Positions 7,421 to 17,277 are shown, counted from the stretch's first letter. The stretch: DNA of 64,000 nt from Flavobacteriales bacterium (GCA_947491305.1 CANLIL010000007.1:1-64000), one strand, 5' to 3'. The notes: generated from the letters alone by a model not told the origin. Numbers and translations are program-made.

Positions 7421-9229
7421 ATGGCTCGTCGCAACAAGGAAGAAAAAATCAAAGTTACAAAGGAAAGTATTAAAAAAGCTAAAGGAATTTTTGCCTACTT
7501 ACGACCGTATCGAATTCAATTTTTAATTGGCTGGATTTTCTTGGCACTTTCAACGTCTGCTGGCTTGGTTTTCCCATTCTTAATGGGGCAATTGTTAGGC
7601 AGCGGTTCAGCGAAACCTCAAAATCTGGAAGAATCGGTTCGTTTAATCGACTTAAACAATGTGAATACTATCGCTATATTATTGTTTATTTTGTTTGGTG
7701 TACAATCGCTATTCTCTTACTTCAGAGTCGTGATTTTCACAAATGTAACTGAAAACGCGCTGAGAGATGTTCGAAAATCTGCTTTCAACAAGTTGATTTA
7801 CATGCCAATGGACTTTTTTAACCAAAACAAAGTGGGCGAATTAACCAGTCGCCTATCATCAGATATTGTTCAAATTCAAGACACCTTGAAAACAACCATT
7901 TCTGAATTTTTCAGACAAATCATAATGATTGTTGGAGGCATTACTTTCCTTTTCTTTTTATCGTGGAAACTCGCATTAATCATGTTGGGTACTGTTCCAG
8001 TTATGGCAATTATAGCCGTATTCTTTGGTCGTTTTATTCGTAATCTTTCTAAAAAAGCACAAGATCAAGCAGCGACTTCAAATTCAATTATTGAAGAAGC
8101 ATTATCTGGTATTAGCAATGTGAAATCATTCACCAATGAAGGGTTTGTGCTTTCTAAATACATGAAAGCGATTGAAGAAATCAGAACGCTCAACATTAAA
8201 AGTGGCGTTTGGCGCGGATTGTTTATTTCGTTCATTATTTTTTGCTTGTTTGGAGCGATTGTATTTATTGTATGGCAAGGATTATTAATGACGCAGGGGC
8301 CAAATCCTCAATTATCCGCTCAATCGTTCTATTCTTTTATCATGTTTACAATTATGATGGGTGCCTCGATTGGTTCGTTACCTGATTTGTATGCGAGCAT
8401 TCAGAAATCAATTGGTGCAACAGAAAACTTAATGAACATCATCAATTCTCCAAGTGAAAAAGAAACCTTAAAAGGAACTGAACAACCTTTAATTACTGGA
8501 GAAATCTCATTTGAACACGTAGAGTTTAGTTACCCTCAACGCAGTGATATTAAAGTATTGAATAATATTTCTTTCAAAGCTAATGTGAATGACACCATCG
8601 CGCTAGTTGGAACATCAGGATCTGGAAAATCAACCATTTCATCATTATTATTGAACTATTACTCCATTTCAAGTGGCGCAATTCAATTCAATGGAACACC
8701 GATCGAGAAAATTGACACCCATTATTTACGAAGTAAAATGGCGATCGTTCCGCAAGAAGTCATCCTTTTTGGAGGATCTATTCGCGAAAACATCGCTTTT
8801 GGAAATACCGATGCGGACGAAGCAGCAATCATTGAAGCTGCCAAACAAGCCAATGCGTGGGAATTTATTTCAAGTTTCCCTGAAGGACTTGAAACAGAAG
8901 TTGGTGATCGTGGTATTCAACTTTCTGGCGGACAAAAACAACGTATCGCAATTGCTCGAGCAATCATTAAAAATCCAAGCATTTTAATTTTAGACGAAGC
9001 TACTTCTGCTTTGGATTCTGAATCAGAAAAATTGGTACAAGATGCATTGGATAAATTAATGGTTGGTAGAACCTCTATCGTGATTGCGCATCGCTTGTCA
9101 ACCATCAAAAACGCGAATCAGATTTTAGTAATACAGCAAGGAGAGATTGCTGAGCAAGGAACACACGACGAATTAATCGCTTTAAACGGACAATATTCTA
9201 AATTAGTAGAACTACAAGGTATGGAATAA
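7421..9229 (+). CDS. ABC transporter, permease-ATPase half-transporter fusion (MsbA/multidrug exporter type)
   Basis: 602 residues from the ATG at 7421 (MARRNKEEKIKV). The N-terminal half is an ABC type-1 six-helix exporter domain; the C-terminal half has Walker A GTSGSGKST near residue 395, the signature LSGGQKQRIAIARA near 500, Walker B SILILDEATSALD near 520 and the H-loop AHRLSTI. It would act as a homodimer in the inner membrane. The substrate cannot be read from the sequence; lipid or drug export is usual for the family. It is divergent from rpmH and ended by a bidirectional terminator. Confidence 0.92.
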   Translation: MARRNKEEKIKVTKESIKKAKGIFAYLRPYRIQFLIGWIFLALSTSAGLVFPFLMGQLLGSGSAKPQNLEESVRLIDLNNVNTIAILLFILFGVQSLFSYFRVVIFTNVTENALRDVRKSAFNKLIYMPMDFFNQNKVGELTSRLSSDIVQIQDTLKTTISEFFRQIIMIVGGITFLFFLSWKLALIMLGTVPVMAIIAVFFGRFIRNLSKKAQDQAATSNSIIEEALSGISNVKSFTNEGFVLSKYMKAIEEIRTLNIKSGVWRGLFISFIIFCLFGAIVFIVWQGLLMTQGPNPQLSAQSFYSFIMFTIMMGASIGSLPDLYASIQKSIGATENLMNIINSPSEKETLKGTEQPLITGEISFEHVEFSYPQRSDIKVLNNISFKANVNDTIALVGTSGSGKSTISSLLLNYYSISSGAIQFNGTPIEKIDTHYLRSKMAIVPQEVILFGGSIRENIAFGNTDADEAAIIEAAKQANAWEFISSFPEGLETEVGDRGIQLSGGQKQRIAIARAIIKNPSILILDEATSALDSESEKLVQDALDKLMVGRTSIVIAHRLSTIKNANQILVIQQGEIAEQGTHDELIALNGQYSKLVELQGME

Positions 9230-9256
9230 AAAAAAGCGCTTAAAAGCGCTTTTTTA
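9230..9256. terminator. Bidirectional terminator between the ABC exporter and POT genes
   Basis: AAAAAGCGCTTAAAAGCGCTTTTTT forms a symmetrical hairpin flanked by A-run and T-run, so it can serve both the + strand ABC gene and the convergent minus-strand POT gene. Confidence 0.88.
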
Positions 9257-9280
9257 TTATAAACAATTTGTGTTCAATCT

Positions 9281-10762
9281 TTATTTCACTTCTCCCATTA
9301 ACTTTTTAATGAACGGAGAAATTACAATCAACAACACACCTGCTACCAATGCATAAATTGCCAATTGATGGTAACCATTTGTATATGAAATCAATTTTTC
9401 TGTGACAGAAGCCTTTTCATCTGGACTAGCCATTCCAGCACCAAGTATTCCTGCAACGTACTGACCGTATGCAGAAGCCAAGAACCACATCCCCATCATT
9501 ACTCCCCACAAATGTTTCGGTGCTAATTTTGTCATAATTGATAATCCAATTGGCGACAAACACAATTCTCCAAGCGTAATAATGAAATATGCTAAAGTGA
9601 AAACATTCAGCGAAGTTTTTCCATTGACATCGGCGAAGAAACGTGTTGCATAGAACACATAAAAAGCAAGCGCTAAAAACAAGAAGCCTAAACCAAATTT
9701 AATAATTGTATTAGGCTCAATTTTACGTTTTGCCATCCACAACCACACCAATCCAATTAAAGCACTAAATACAATTACAAAAACTGAATTCGAAGTGTTA
9801 TTTACTACGTTGGGATCGATGGTAACTCCCACTAAATTATCTTGTAAATTATTCAATGCAAACAAAGACAATGAACCTCCACTCTGTTCAAAAAATGCCC
9901 AAAATACAATTGAGAACACAATAAAAAACAATGCTGCTAAAATTTTCTTGTTTTCTTGTTTCGTTAATTTACGCATTTCCAATCCTAAATAAACCAACGT
10001 TGCAGGTCCAATGATGTACATGAACAAATCTGTGTAAGCAGTGTTTTGAACCATTATTAAAATAAAAGGAATGCACAACAATGAACCAATAAACACAAAT
10101 AATTCACGTGTCGTTCGTTTCTTCTTTGGTAAATGTTGCAACGGTGAATCACCAATTGGACCCAATGTTTTTTTCGTAAACCAAAACGTCAACAAACCAA
10201 TCGACATAACGATTCCAGCTAATGAAAACGCAATGTTCCATGAATACGATTTACCAATCCAAACACACAAGAAACCGCCTAATAAAGCACCAACATTGAT
10301 ACCTGTATAGAACAAACCAAAACCAGCATCTCTTCTCGAATCGTTTTCTTTGTACAATGCGCCAACCATCGTAGAAATATTTGGTTTAAAAAACCCTGTT
10401 CCAATCACTGTAAAACTAATTCCAATAAAGAATAATTTTTCAGGTGAAAATGCCAAGATTGAACTTCCAACAATCATCAATGCACCACCCCAAAATAAGG
10501 ACTTTTTAAAACCTAAAATTTTATCTGCAAACAAACCTCCAATAAACGTAAAAGCATAAACAAAGGCTTGAATTGCTCCGTACTTCAAATTTGCTTCTTG
10601 TTCTTTAAACAGCAATTCACTTACCATAAATACTGTTAACATACCACGCATTCCGTAAAACGAAAAACGTTCCCACATTTCACTTAAAAATAAATACCAC
10701 AATTGTTTTGGGTACTTCCCTTTGAAATCTTGAATCGATTCTAATGTAACTTGATTTTCCAT
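9281..10762 (-). CDS. POT-family proton-dependent oligopeptide transporter
   Basis: 493 residues, the usual length of bacterial di/tripeptide:H+ symporters with about 14 membrane segments. The proton-coupling ExxER motif is in EMWERFSFYGMRGML near residue 30. The PTR2 signatures are GTGFFKPNISTMVGALY and FYTGINVGALLGGF. It lies 53 nt downstream of a second, longer POT gene on the same strand, with a terminator in between. The pair probably imports peptides of different spectra; substrate preference is not visible. Confidence 0.93.
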   Translation of the reverse strand: MENQVTLESIQDFKGKYPKQLWYLFLSEMWERFSFYGMRGMLTVFMVSELLFKEQEANLKYGAIQAFVYAFTFIGGLFADKILGFKKSLFWGGALMIVGSSILAFSPEKLFFIGISFTVIGTGFFKPNISTMVGALYKENDSRRDAGFGLFYTGINVGALLGGFLCVWIGKSYSWNIAFSLAGIVMSIGLLTFWFTKKTLGPIGDSPLQHLPKKKRTTRELFVFIGSLLCIPFILIMVQNTAYTDLFMYIIGPATLVYLGLEMRKLTKQENKKILAALFFIVFSIVFWAFFEQSGGSLSLFALNNLQDNLVGVTIDPNVVNNTSNSVFVIVFSALIGLVWLWMAKRKIEPNTIIKFGLGFLFLALAFYVFYATRFFADVNGKTSLNVFTLAYFIITLGELCLSPIGLSIMTKLAPKHLWGVMMGMWFLASAYGQYVAGILGAGMASPDEKASVTEKLISYTNGYHQLAIYALVAGVLLIVISPFIKKLMGEVK

Positions 10763-10776
10763 TATTGTTGTTTTAT

Positions 10777-10805
10777 AAAAAAACCTCCTTAAATTAAGGA
10801 GGTTT
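10777..10805 (-). terminator. Terminator or attenuator between the two POT genes
   Basis: On the minus strand AAACCTCCTTAATTTAAGGAGGTTT forms a strong hairpin followed by a T-run. It sits in the 53-nt gap between two co-directional POT genes, leaving little room for an independent promoter. Confidence 0.87.
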
Positions 10806-10815
10806 GAATGTTTAT

Positions 10816-12531
10816 TTAAATTACGTTATTCTCACGCATTACTTTATTCAGCCATTTTAACATTAAAATTAAAACAATAGCTGCTGCTAGTACTAATCCA
10901 AAGTTTAATAAGAAGAAATTTTGTTTTTCAGGAATTGTTTCCCATAAACTAGACAACATACCAGAAAGCTTGTTTCCAACTGAAATCGCTAAGAAAAATC
11001 CTCCCATCATCAATGCTGTAATTCGTGGTGGCGACAACTTAGAAACCAATGATAATCCCATCGGCGACAAACAAAGTTCACCAATTGTAATTACACCATA
11101 AGAAGCAAACAACCACAAAGAACCTGCTTTTGCAGACAATCCATTCGTAGCGAATACAGCTCCAACCATTACTAAAGCAGATAATGCTGTAATTATCAGA
11201 CCAATGGCGATTTTAGTTGGAGTACTTGGTTCTTTTTTCTTTCTACGCATAAAACCAAAGAATCCAACAACTACTGGTGTCAATACCACAACCCAGAATG
11301 GATTGATTGATTGATACAACTCTGTTGAATACAATTTCAAGTCTTTTCCTTTTGCTGGAACTTGATCTTTCGGTAATGTTTCAAAATATTTTCTAGATTT
11401 CTCTAATTGCGAGATGTGCTCTGAATACTTTGCTTTTGCTTTCAATTCTACTTGCGATACAGCAGGCATTTTTTCTTCAATCCCTCGTAATGAATCAATT
11501 GTAGCGTTGAAAGTTTTATCGTCTGAAGAAACGATATCATTGTTTACAACCACTTGTGCCATTCCAATTTTATCAGCCGTTTTCGCAACACCTTCAGACA
11601 TGTTTCTGTTCGTATGATCTTCAGCCCAAACAGTTAACGCATCTCCATTTTGGTGAAAAATTGCGAAGAACAAAATAACACAGGTAAATACGGCTAATAA
11701 TGCTTTAATTGCTCTACTCTCTTTCGCTTCAGCTGTAAATGCCAAATAAATAAAGAACGCAATTACAGGCAAACACCCGATAATAAATGCATCATTTGTA
11801 TCAGATCCTAAAAAATTTCCTGGAATTAAGTACCCAATTACACCAAAAATAAACATTGGAACAACTGTTAATCCTAAAATTTTAACCGTAGACATATCTC
11901 CTTTTTCAACTGGTTTCACAACGTCTACATGTTTGATGTGTTTCGTTCCCATCAAGAAGATAACTACACCTATTAACATTCCAACTCCGGCAGCAGCAAA
12001 AGCGTAACCCCAACCATAATTAATGCGCATAAATGCAGCTACGAAATTACAAATGAAGGCACCGATGTTTATTCCCATATAAAAGATGTTATAACCCGCA
12101 TCTTTTTTATCTTTCATTTCATCAGAACTGTACAAATTACCTACCAACGTAGAAATATTTGGTTTGAAAAAACCATTACCTAAAATGATTAAAAACAAGG
12201 CTAAATAAAACGATGGAACAGTGTGTAATGACAACATAAAATATCCTGCCGACATCATTAAGCCACCTATCACAATTGATCTTCTATAACCAAGAATACG
12301 ATCGGCCAATAAACCACCAATAAATGGCGTAAGGTAAACTAACCCTAAATACGTTCCATAAATATCTGATTTTTTCGCAGAATCAAAGCCCATACCGCCG
12401 TTATTCCAACCATCTACCATGTAGAGCGAGAAAATCCCTAACATTAAATAGTAACCGAAACGCTCCCACATTTCAGTACCGAACAAATACCATAATCCTT
12501 TCGGATGTCCATTTTGTGATTTATTTTCCAT
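10816..12531 (-). CDS. POT-family peptide transporter with an extended mid-protein insert
   Basis: 571 residues from the ATG at 12531 (MENKSQNGHPKGLWYLFGTE). An upstream in-frame ATG at 12714 would run through the divergent TatD-like gene and adds residues unlike the family, so it is rejected. The motifs are EMWERFGYYLMLGIF, GNGFFKPNISTLVGNLY and FYMGINIGAFICNF. Compared with its paralogue it has an extra soluble segment of about 100 residues between membrane helices (VAKTADKIGMAQ to KDLKLYSTELY), seen in a common Bacteroidota subgroup. It is an inner-membrane H+-coupled peptide importer by family. Confidence 0.92.
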   Translation of the reverse strand: MENKSQNGHPKGLWYLFGTEMWERFGYYLMLGIFSLYMVDGWNNGGMGFDSAKKSDIYGTYLGLVYLTPFIGGLLADRILGYRRSIVIGGLMMSAGYFMLSLHTVPSFYLALFLIILGNGFFKPNISTLVGNLYSSDEMKDKKDAGYNIFYMGINIGAFICNFVAAFMRINYGWGYAFAAAGVGMLIGVVIFLMGTKHIKHVDVVKPVEKGDMSTVKILGLTVVPMFIFGVIGYLIPGNFLGSDTNDAFIIGCLPVIAFFIYLAFTAEAKESRAIKALLAVFTCVILFFAIFHQNGDALTVWAEDHTNRNMSEGVAKTADKIGMAQVVVNNDIVSSDDKTFNATIDSLRGIEEKMPAVSQVELKAKAKYSEHISQLEKSRKYFETLPKDQVPAKGKDLKLYSTELYQSINPFWVVVLTPVVVGFFGFMRRKKKEPSTPTKIAIGLIITALSALVMVGAVFATNGLSAKAGSLWLFASYGVITIGELCLSPMGLSLVSKLSPPRITALMMGGFFLAISVGNKLSGMLSSLWETIPEKQNFFLLNFGLVLAAAIVLILMLKWLNKVMRENNVI

Positions 12532-12597
12532 AGTTTTTATAAAGTTTAAGTTTGTGAAAATAGAAAAATTTTTAACATTATTCAATTTTTCATTTAC

Positions 12598-12605
12598 TAA
12601 CTTTG
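12598..12605 (+). promoter_or_regulatory. -7 element four bases before the TatD-like start codon
   Basis: TAACTTTG matches TAnnTTTG and is followed by AAAC and the ATG at 12610. Transcription would start at or next to the ATG, predicting a leaderless mRNA. No -33 TTTG is seen at the expected distance. Confidence 0.6.
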
Positions 12606-12609
12606 AAAC

Positions 12610-13263
12610 ATGTTCATCAACATTCATACGCATCAATTTCATAATCAAGGAATTGAAATCATAAATAAAGACGACAATCCATTCACTGACGGACTCTTTT
12701 CTTATGGAATTCACCCATGGAATGCAGCAAAATGGCTTGAATTAGAAAAAGATTTCTTTGCTGAAACAAACCATGAAAACTGCTTAGCAATCGGAGAGAT
12801 TGGTTTAGATAAATTAAAAGGTCCTTCAATTCAAGAACAAATTGACGTTTTTAAAGCTCAAATTGCAATTTCTGAACAACATCAACTTCCTGTTATTATC
12901 CATTGTGTGAAAGCATGGAACGAATTAAAACAATTGAAACAAGAATTGAAGCCACTGCAACCATGGATTAACCACGGAGTTGAAAAAGCGTCAATTGTAG
13001 AAGATATTTTACAATCGGGAATGTTTGTGAGTTTTGGTAAAGGATTAGTTCAGAATGTAAAATTGCAAGAAGCGCTATTAAAAGTTCCTTTGAACCAGTT
13101 ATTTCTAGAAACCGACACAGCCGATTGTTCAATTTTAACGCTTTATGCGTTCGTTTCAAAACTAAAAAATATACCTTTGCACGAATTAGAAAATTCAATA
13201 GAACAAAATTTTAAACGCGTTTTTACAAAATGGAAAAATGGCTTGAACGGACAGCACTTCTGA
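12610..13263 (+). CDS. TatD-family metal-dependent hydrolase
   Basis: 217 residues, shorter than the usual 255-265. The metal-binding and catalytic motifs are present in order: INIHTH, GIHPWN, GEIGLD, VIIHCVKAWNEL, WINHGVEKAS and LFLETDTADCSI. Members are Mg-dependent 3'-5' exonucleases or related phosphoesterases. The reading frame overlaps the following tcdA by 34 nt, implying translational coupling. The -7 promoter element directly abuts the start codon. Confidence 0.87.
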   Translation: MFINIHTHQFHNQGIEIINKDDNPFTDGLFSYGIHPWNAAKWLELEKDFFAETNHENCLAIGEIGLDKLKGPSIQEQIDVFKAQIAISEQHQLPVIIHCVKAWNELKQLKQELKPLQPWINHGVEKASIVEDILQSGMFVSFGKGLVQNVKLQEALLKVPLNQLFLETDTADCSILTLYAFVSKLKNIPLHELENSIEQNFKRVFTKWKNGLNGQHF

Positions 13264-13991
13264 TAGACGAAGATAAGTTAGATAAATTAGCAAATTCACA
13301 TGTTTTAATTGTTGGCTTGGGCGGAGTTGGTTCGTTCGCAGCTGAATTTATTTGTCGCGCTGGCGTTGGAAAAATGACCATTATTGACGGTGACAACTTT
13401 GACGAAACCAATAAAAACAGACAATTAACAGCGTTAGATTCTACTATTGGAAAAAATAAAGCGGTTGTTTTGGGAGAACGATTGTTGGACATCAATCCAA
13501 ATCTTAAACTTACTGTTATTCAGGAATTTGTAATGCCAGAACGTGTTTGGGAAATATTGAAAGAAGCAAAACCAGATTATGTGATGGATTGTATTGATTC
13601 TGTTACCCCAAAATTAGAATGGATTAAAGCAACCAAAGTATTAAAGTATAAATTAATATCACATTTGGGAGCAGGTGGAAAAATGGATCCAACGAAAGTT
13701 CAAGTGGTTAATTTAACGCAAACACATAATTGCAAATTAGCCACCCATTTAAAAAAACGTTTGAAAAAAGACGGTATTCATTTCAAAACAATACGCGCAG
13801 TTTTTTCATCTGAATTGCAACAAAAAAAATCATTGAAATTAACGGATGGCTCTAACTTTAAACGCTCTTTCTACGGAACTGTTAGCTACATGCCTGCACT
13901 TTTTGGTTTAATGGGAGCAGCCGATGTGATTCGCTACCTGATGGAAGATGATGGCAGAAAAATGAAAGCACGAATTCTCGAAGAAGATTAA
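13230..13991 (+). CDS. tcdA: tRNA threonylcarbamoyladenosine dehydratase TcdA (E1-like ThiF fold)
   Basis: 253 residues. The nucleotide-binding motif VLIVGLGGVGSFAAEFICRA lies near residues 25-45, followed by DGDNFDETNKNRQ, the ThiF/E1 adenylation core. TcdA cyclises t6A to ct6A at position 37 of ANN-decoding tRNAs using ATP. The start MEKWLERTALLID fits the family and overlaps the end of the TatD-like gene by 34 nt. It converges on the RluA-family gene with a 4-nt tail overlap. Confidence 0.93.
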   Translation: MEKWLERTALLIDEDKLDKLANSHVLIVGLGGVGSFAAEFICRAGVGKMTIIDGDNFDETNKNRQLTALDSTIGKNKAVVLGERLLDINPNLKLTVIQEFVMPERVWEILKEAKPDYVMDCIDSVTPKLEWIKATKVLKYKLISHLGAGGKMDPTKVQVVNLTQTHNCKLATHLKKRLKKDGIHFKTIRAVFSSELQQKKSLKLTDGSNFKRSFYGTVSYMPALFGLMGAADVIRYLMEDDGRKMKARILEED

Positions 13992-14698
13992 TCTTTTTTA
14001 GACAAACGTTCGATTGTCATCTTAAAATCAGCTGGTAAACATGCTTCAAACGTCATTTCTTGATCGGAAACTGGGTGTTTAAACGTTAATTCACTCGCAT
14101 GCAATAACATTGAGTTCATCCCCCATTTTTCTAAAAACAATTTATTTTGTTTGTTACAACCGTGCGGACGATCACCAATAATTGGATGAAAAATATGTGC
14201 AAAATGCTTGCGAATTTGATGCATCCTTCCTGTTTCCGGTTCAACTTCCACCAATGAAAAGCGTGCAGTTGTAAATTTCCCATTAGGAATTTCAATTTCA
14301 AATTGTTGCAGCAATTTAAAATGAGTTAGTGCATCTTGTACTTTTCCAGCTTCATTGGTTAATGCATAATCGATCGTGCCTTTTTCGGCAATAAATCCGC
14401 GAACAAGTGCCACGTATTTTTTGTCAATTTTACGATTCATAAACGCCATTTGCAAGTGTTTGTTCACTTCCTCATTCAAAGCAAATACTAACAAACCACT
14501 TGTTTTTCGATCTAAACGATGCACAGGATACACTTTTTGACCAAGTTGATCGCGCAATACTTGAATGGCAAATTCACTGGCGTCAGCTGCAATTGGAGAG
14601 CGATGCACCAGCAAACCAGTTGGTTTATTGATGACAACCATTACCTCATCTTGGTAAATAATTTCTAACACTGTTTTCGCTGAGATTTCCGTTTCCAT
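13988..14698 (-). CDS. RluA-family RNA pseudouridine synthase
   Basis: 236 residues. The catalytic motif YPVHRLDRKTSGLLVFAL carries the active-site Asp in RLDR. The N-terminal YQDEVMVVINKPTGLLVHRS and the C-terminal PETGRMHQIRKHFAHI are family landmarks. No S4 domain is present, which fits the short single-domain TruC/RluA type; the exact tRNA or rRNA target cannot be assigned. The terminator of clpC lies just upstream of its start, so its own promoter must be close to or inside that region. Confidence 0.9.
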   Translation of the reverse strand: METEISAKTVLEIIYQDEVMVVINKPTGLLVHRSPIAADASEFAIQVLRDQLGQKVYPVHRLDRKTSGLLVFALNEEVNKHLQMAFMNRKIDKKYVALVRGFIAEKGTIDYALTNEAGKVQDALTHFKLLQQFEIEIPNGKFTTARFSLVEVEPETGRMHQIRKHFAHIFHPIIGDRPHGCNKQNKLFLEKWGMNSMLLHASELTFKHPVSDQEMTFEACLPADFKMTIERLSKKD

Positions 14699-14707
14699 TT
14701 ATATTCG

Positions 14708-14735
14708 AAAAAAAAGAGCCCTTTCGGACTCTTTC
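14708..14735 (-). terminator. Terminator of clpC
   Basis: On the minus strand AAGAGTCC, a GAAA loop and GGGCTCTT form a hairpin (with a G-T pair) followed by eight T residues, just after the clpC stop. Confidence 0.88.
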
Positions 14736-14739
14736 TATA

Positions 14740-17277
14740 TTATGATTCTTTTTCTTCTTTCTTTTTAGACGGACTTTTTGGCTTGTCAATTTTCACTGTC
14801 AATTCCTCATGTCCTTCTTCGATGTCCAATTTAATCGTATCGCCAGACTTTAAGTGTGATTTAATAATCTCTTCAGCAAGTGGGTCTTCAATGTATTTTT
14901 GAATAGCTCGTTTCAACGGACGCGCTCCAAATTTCTCATCGTATCCTTTGTCAACGATAAAATCTTTGGCTTTTTCTGTCAATTGAATTTGGTAACCCAA
15001 ATCATTGATACGACCGTATAATTTCGCTAATTCTAAATCAATAATTTTATGAATACTTTCACGTTGCAACGATTTAAATAAAATCATATCGTCTATACGG
15101 TTTAAGAATTCAGGAGCAAACGCTTTTCTCAAGGCATTTTGAATCACGGTTTTTGCGTTCTCATCTCTTGAATCCTCTTTTGCTTTCGTACCAAAACCAA
15201 CACCAGATCCGAAATCCGCCAGTTGACGCGCCCCAATGTTTGAAGTCATAATCAAAATCGTATTTTTAAAGTCAATTTTACGACCCAAACCATCTGTCAT
15301 GTGACCATCATCCAAAACTTGTAATAATAAATTAAATACGTCCGGATGCGCTTTTTCGATTTCATCTAATAAAATGATTGAATACGGTTTGCGTCTCACT
15401 TTTTCAGTCAGTTGACCACCTTCTTCATATCCTACGTAACCTGGAGGCGCTCCAACCAAACGTGAGATGGAAAATTTTTCCATGTATTCTGTCATATCAA
15501 TACGAATCAACGCATCGTCTGTGTCAAACAAATACTTCGCTAAGACTTTTGCTAATTGTGTTTTACCAACACCTGTTGGCCCTAAAAAGAAAAACGAACC
15601 GATTGGCTTATTGGGATCTTTTAATCCAGCTCTATTTCGCTGAATAGCTTTTACAACTTTCGAAACAGCTTCATCCTGACCAATAACTTTTCCTCTTAAT
15701 TCTTCACCCATCAAAACAAGTTTACCTGTTTCAGATTGAGAAACACGTGTTACAGGGATTCCGCACATCATTGAAACAACTTCTGCAACATGCTCTTCGG
15801 TTACTGTAACGCGATTTTCTTTCGCATCATCTTCCCATTTCTTTTTAGCAGTTTCTAATTGATCTTGTAACTTTTTCTCACTATCTCTTAATTCAGCTGC
15901 TTTTTCATATTGCTGCGCTTTAATCACATCATTTTTGTGATTTTTCAGAGTTTCCAGTTCTTGCTCAACATCTAAAATTTCTTTAGGAACATGAATATTT
16001 TTTAAGTGAACGCGAGATCCAACTTCGTCTAATGCGTCAATTGCTTTATCTGGTAAATGGCGATCTGTTATGTAACGTTCTGTTAATTTGACACAAGCAC
16101 TAATTGCTTCATCGGTATAATTTACAGAATGGTGTTCTTCATAACGCTCTTTAATATTGTTAAGAATCTGAACAGTTTCTTCGGCTGAAGTTGGTTCAAT
16201 CAATACTTTTTGAAAACGACGTTCTAAAGCACCATCTTTCTCAATATATTGTCTGTATTCATCCAAGGTTGTCGCACCAATAACTTGCATTTCTCCCCTT
16301 GCCAATGCTGGCTTAAACATATTTGAAGCATCCAACGATCCACTTGCACCTCCCGCACCAATAATCGTGTGAATTTCATCGATGAATAATATCACGTCAG
16401 GATTTTTTTCAATTTCCTGCATTACAGCTTTCATGCGTTCTTCAAATTGCCCACGGTATTTTGTACCTGCAACTAGAGAAGCTAAATCCAACGAAACGAT
16501 TCGTTTGTTAAAAAGCACACGTGAAACTTTGCGTTGCACAATTCGCAAGGCTAAACCTTCGGCGATGGCACTCTTACCAACTCCAGGTTCACCAATTAAT
16601 ATGGGATTGTTTTTCTTTCTTCGTGCTAAAATTTGACTTACACGTTCGATTTCTTTTTCACGGCCTACGATTGGATCTAATTTTCCAACCTCCGCCATTT
16701 TCGTTAAATCGCGTCCAAAATTATCTAAAACAGGTGTTTTAGACTTTGGATCTGTCGGTTTGCGTTGCGTAGAAAATTGTTCCCCTCCACCTTCTTCATC
16801 TTGTCCACCTGGGAATTCTGCCCTTGGATTTTTTGTTTCTTCCGTCATAGTTTCAAAATCATCTTTAATGGCATCATAAATCACACCGTATTTATTTAAG
16901 AGTCGACATGCAAAACAATCTTCTTCTTTTAATATTGATAATAATAAATGCTCCGTACCAATTAAGGCACTTTTATAAAGCTTTGCCTCCAAATAAGTTG
17001 TTTTCAAAACTTTTTCAGCTTGCTTTACTAAAGGAATATTTCCTAAAGGCACTTGCGCAGAAGCTACAGATTTTTGCAGGCTACGTTCAATCTCTGAACG
17101 AATTAATTTCAAGTCTAACTGAAAATCACGCATAATTTTCACGGCCTTCCCATCTCCTTCTCGAATTATTCCTAATAGCAGATGTTCAACACCAATAAAA
17201 TCGTTCCCTAAACGCATCGCTTCTTCGCGACTAAAACTAATCACATCTTTAACACGTGGTGAAAATCTTGCTTCCAT
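14740..17277 (-). CDS. clpC: ATP-dependent Clp protease ATP-binding subunit ClpC
   Basis: 845 residues. Two Clp N-repeats lie at residues about 1-145. AAA1 has Walker A GEPGVGKS (229-236) and ILFIDEIHTIIGAG; the middle region holds the UVR-like segment QQYEKAAELRDSEKKLQDQL that marks ClpC; AAA2 has GPTGVGKTQLAK near residue 570; a C-terminal D2-small domain and a basic-acidic tail follow. ClpC unfolds substrates for ClpP in the cytoplasm. The 5' UTR contains a strong inverted repeat right after the predicted start site, a candidate operator. It is divergent from gyrA. Confidence 0.96.
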   Translation of the reverse strand: MEARFSPRVKDVISFSREEAMRLGNDFIGVEHLLLGIIREGDGKAVKIMRDFQLDLKLIRSEIERSLQKSVASAQVPLGNIPLVKQAEKVLKTTYLEAKLYKSALIGTEHLLLSILKEEDCFACRLLNKYGVIYDAIKDDFETMTEETKNPRAEFPGGQDEEGGGEQFSTQRKPTDPKSKTPVLDNFGRDLTKMAEVGKLDPIVGREKEIERVSQILARRKKNNPILIGEPGVGKSAIAEGLALRIVQRKVSRVLFNKRIVSLDLASLVAGTKYRGQFEERMKAVMQEIEKNPDVILFIDEIHTIIGAGGASGSLDASNMFKPALARGEMQVIGATTLDEYRQYIEKDGALERRFQKVLIEPTSAEETVQILNNIKERYEEHHSVNYTDEAISACVKLTERYITDRHLPDKAIDALDEVGSRVHLKNIHVPKEILDVEQELETLKNHKNDVIKAQQYEKAAELRDSEKKLQDQLETAKKKWEDDAKENRVTVTEEHVAEVVSMMCGIPVTRVSQSETGKLVLMGEELRGKVIGQDEAVSKVVKAIQRNRAGLKDPNKPIGSFFFLGPTGVGKTQLAKVLAKYLFDTDDALIRIDMTEYMEKFSISRLVGAPPGYVGYEEGGQLTEKVRRKPYSIILLDEIEKAHPDVFNLLLQVLDDGHMTDGLGRKIDFKNTILIMTSNIGARQLADFGSGVGFGTKAKEDSRDENAKTVIQNALRKAFAPEFLNRIDDMILFKSLQRESIHKIIDLELAKLYGRINDLGYQIQLTEKAKDFIVDKGYDEKFGARPLKRAIQKYIEDPLAEEIIKSHLKSGDTIKLDIEEGHEELTVKIDKPKSPSKKKEEKES

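Noticed and set aside
12532-12714. Longer N-terminus for the second POT transporter (start at 12714)
   Set aside because: It would overlap the divergent TatD-like gene and its promoter, and the added residues do not resemble the family.
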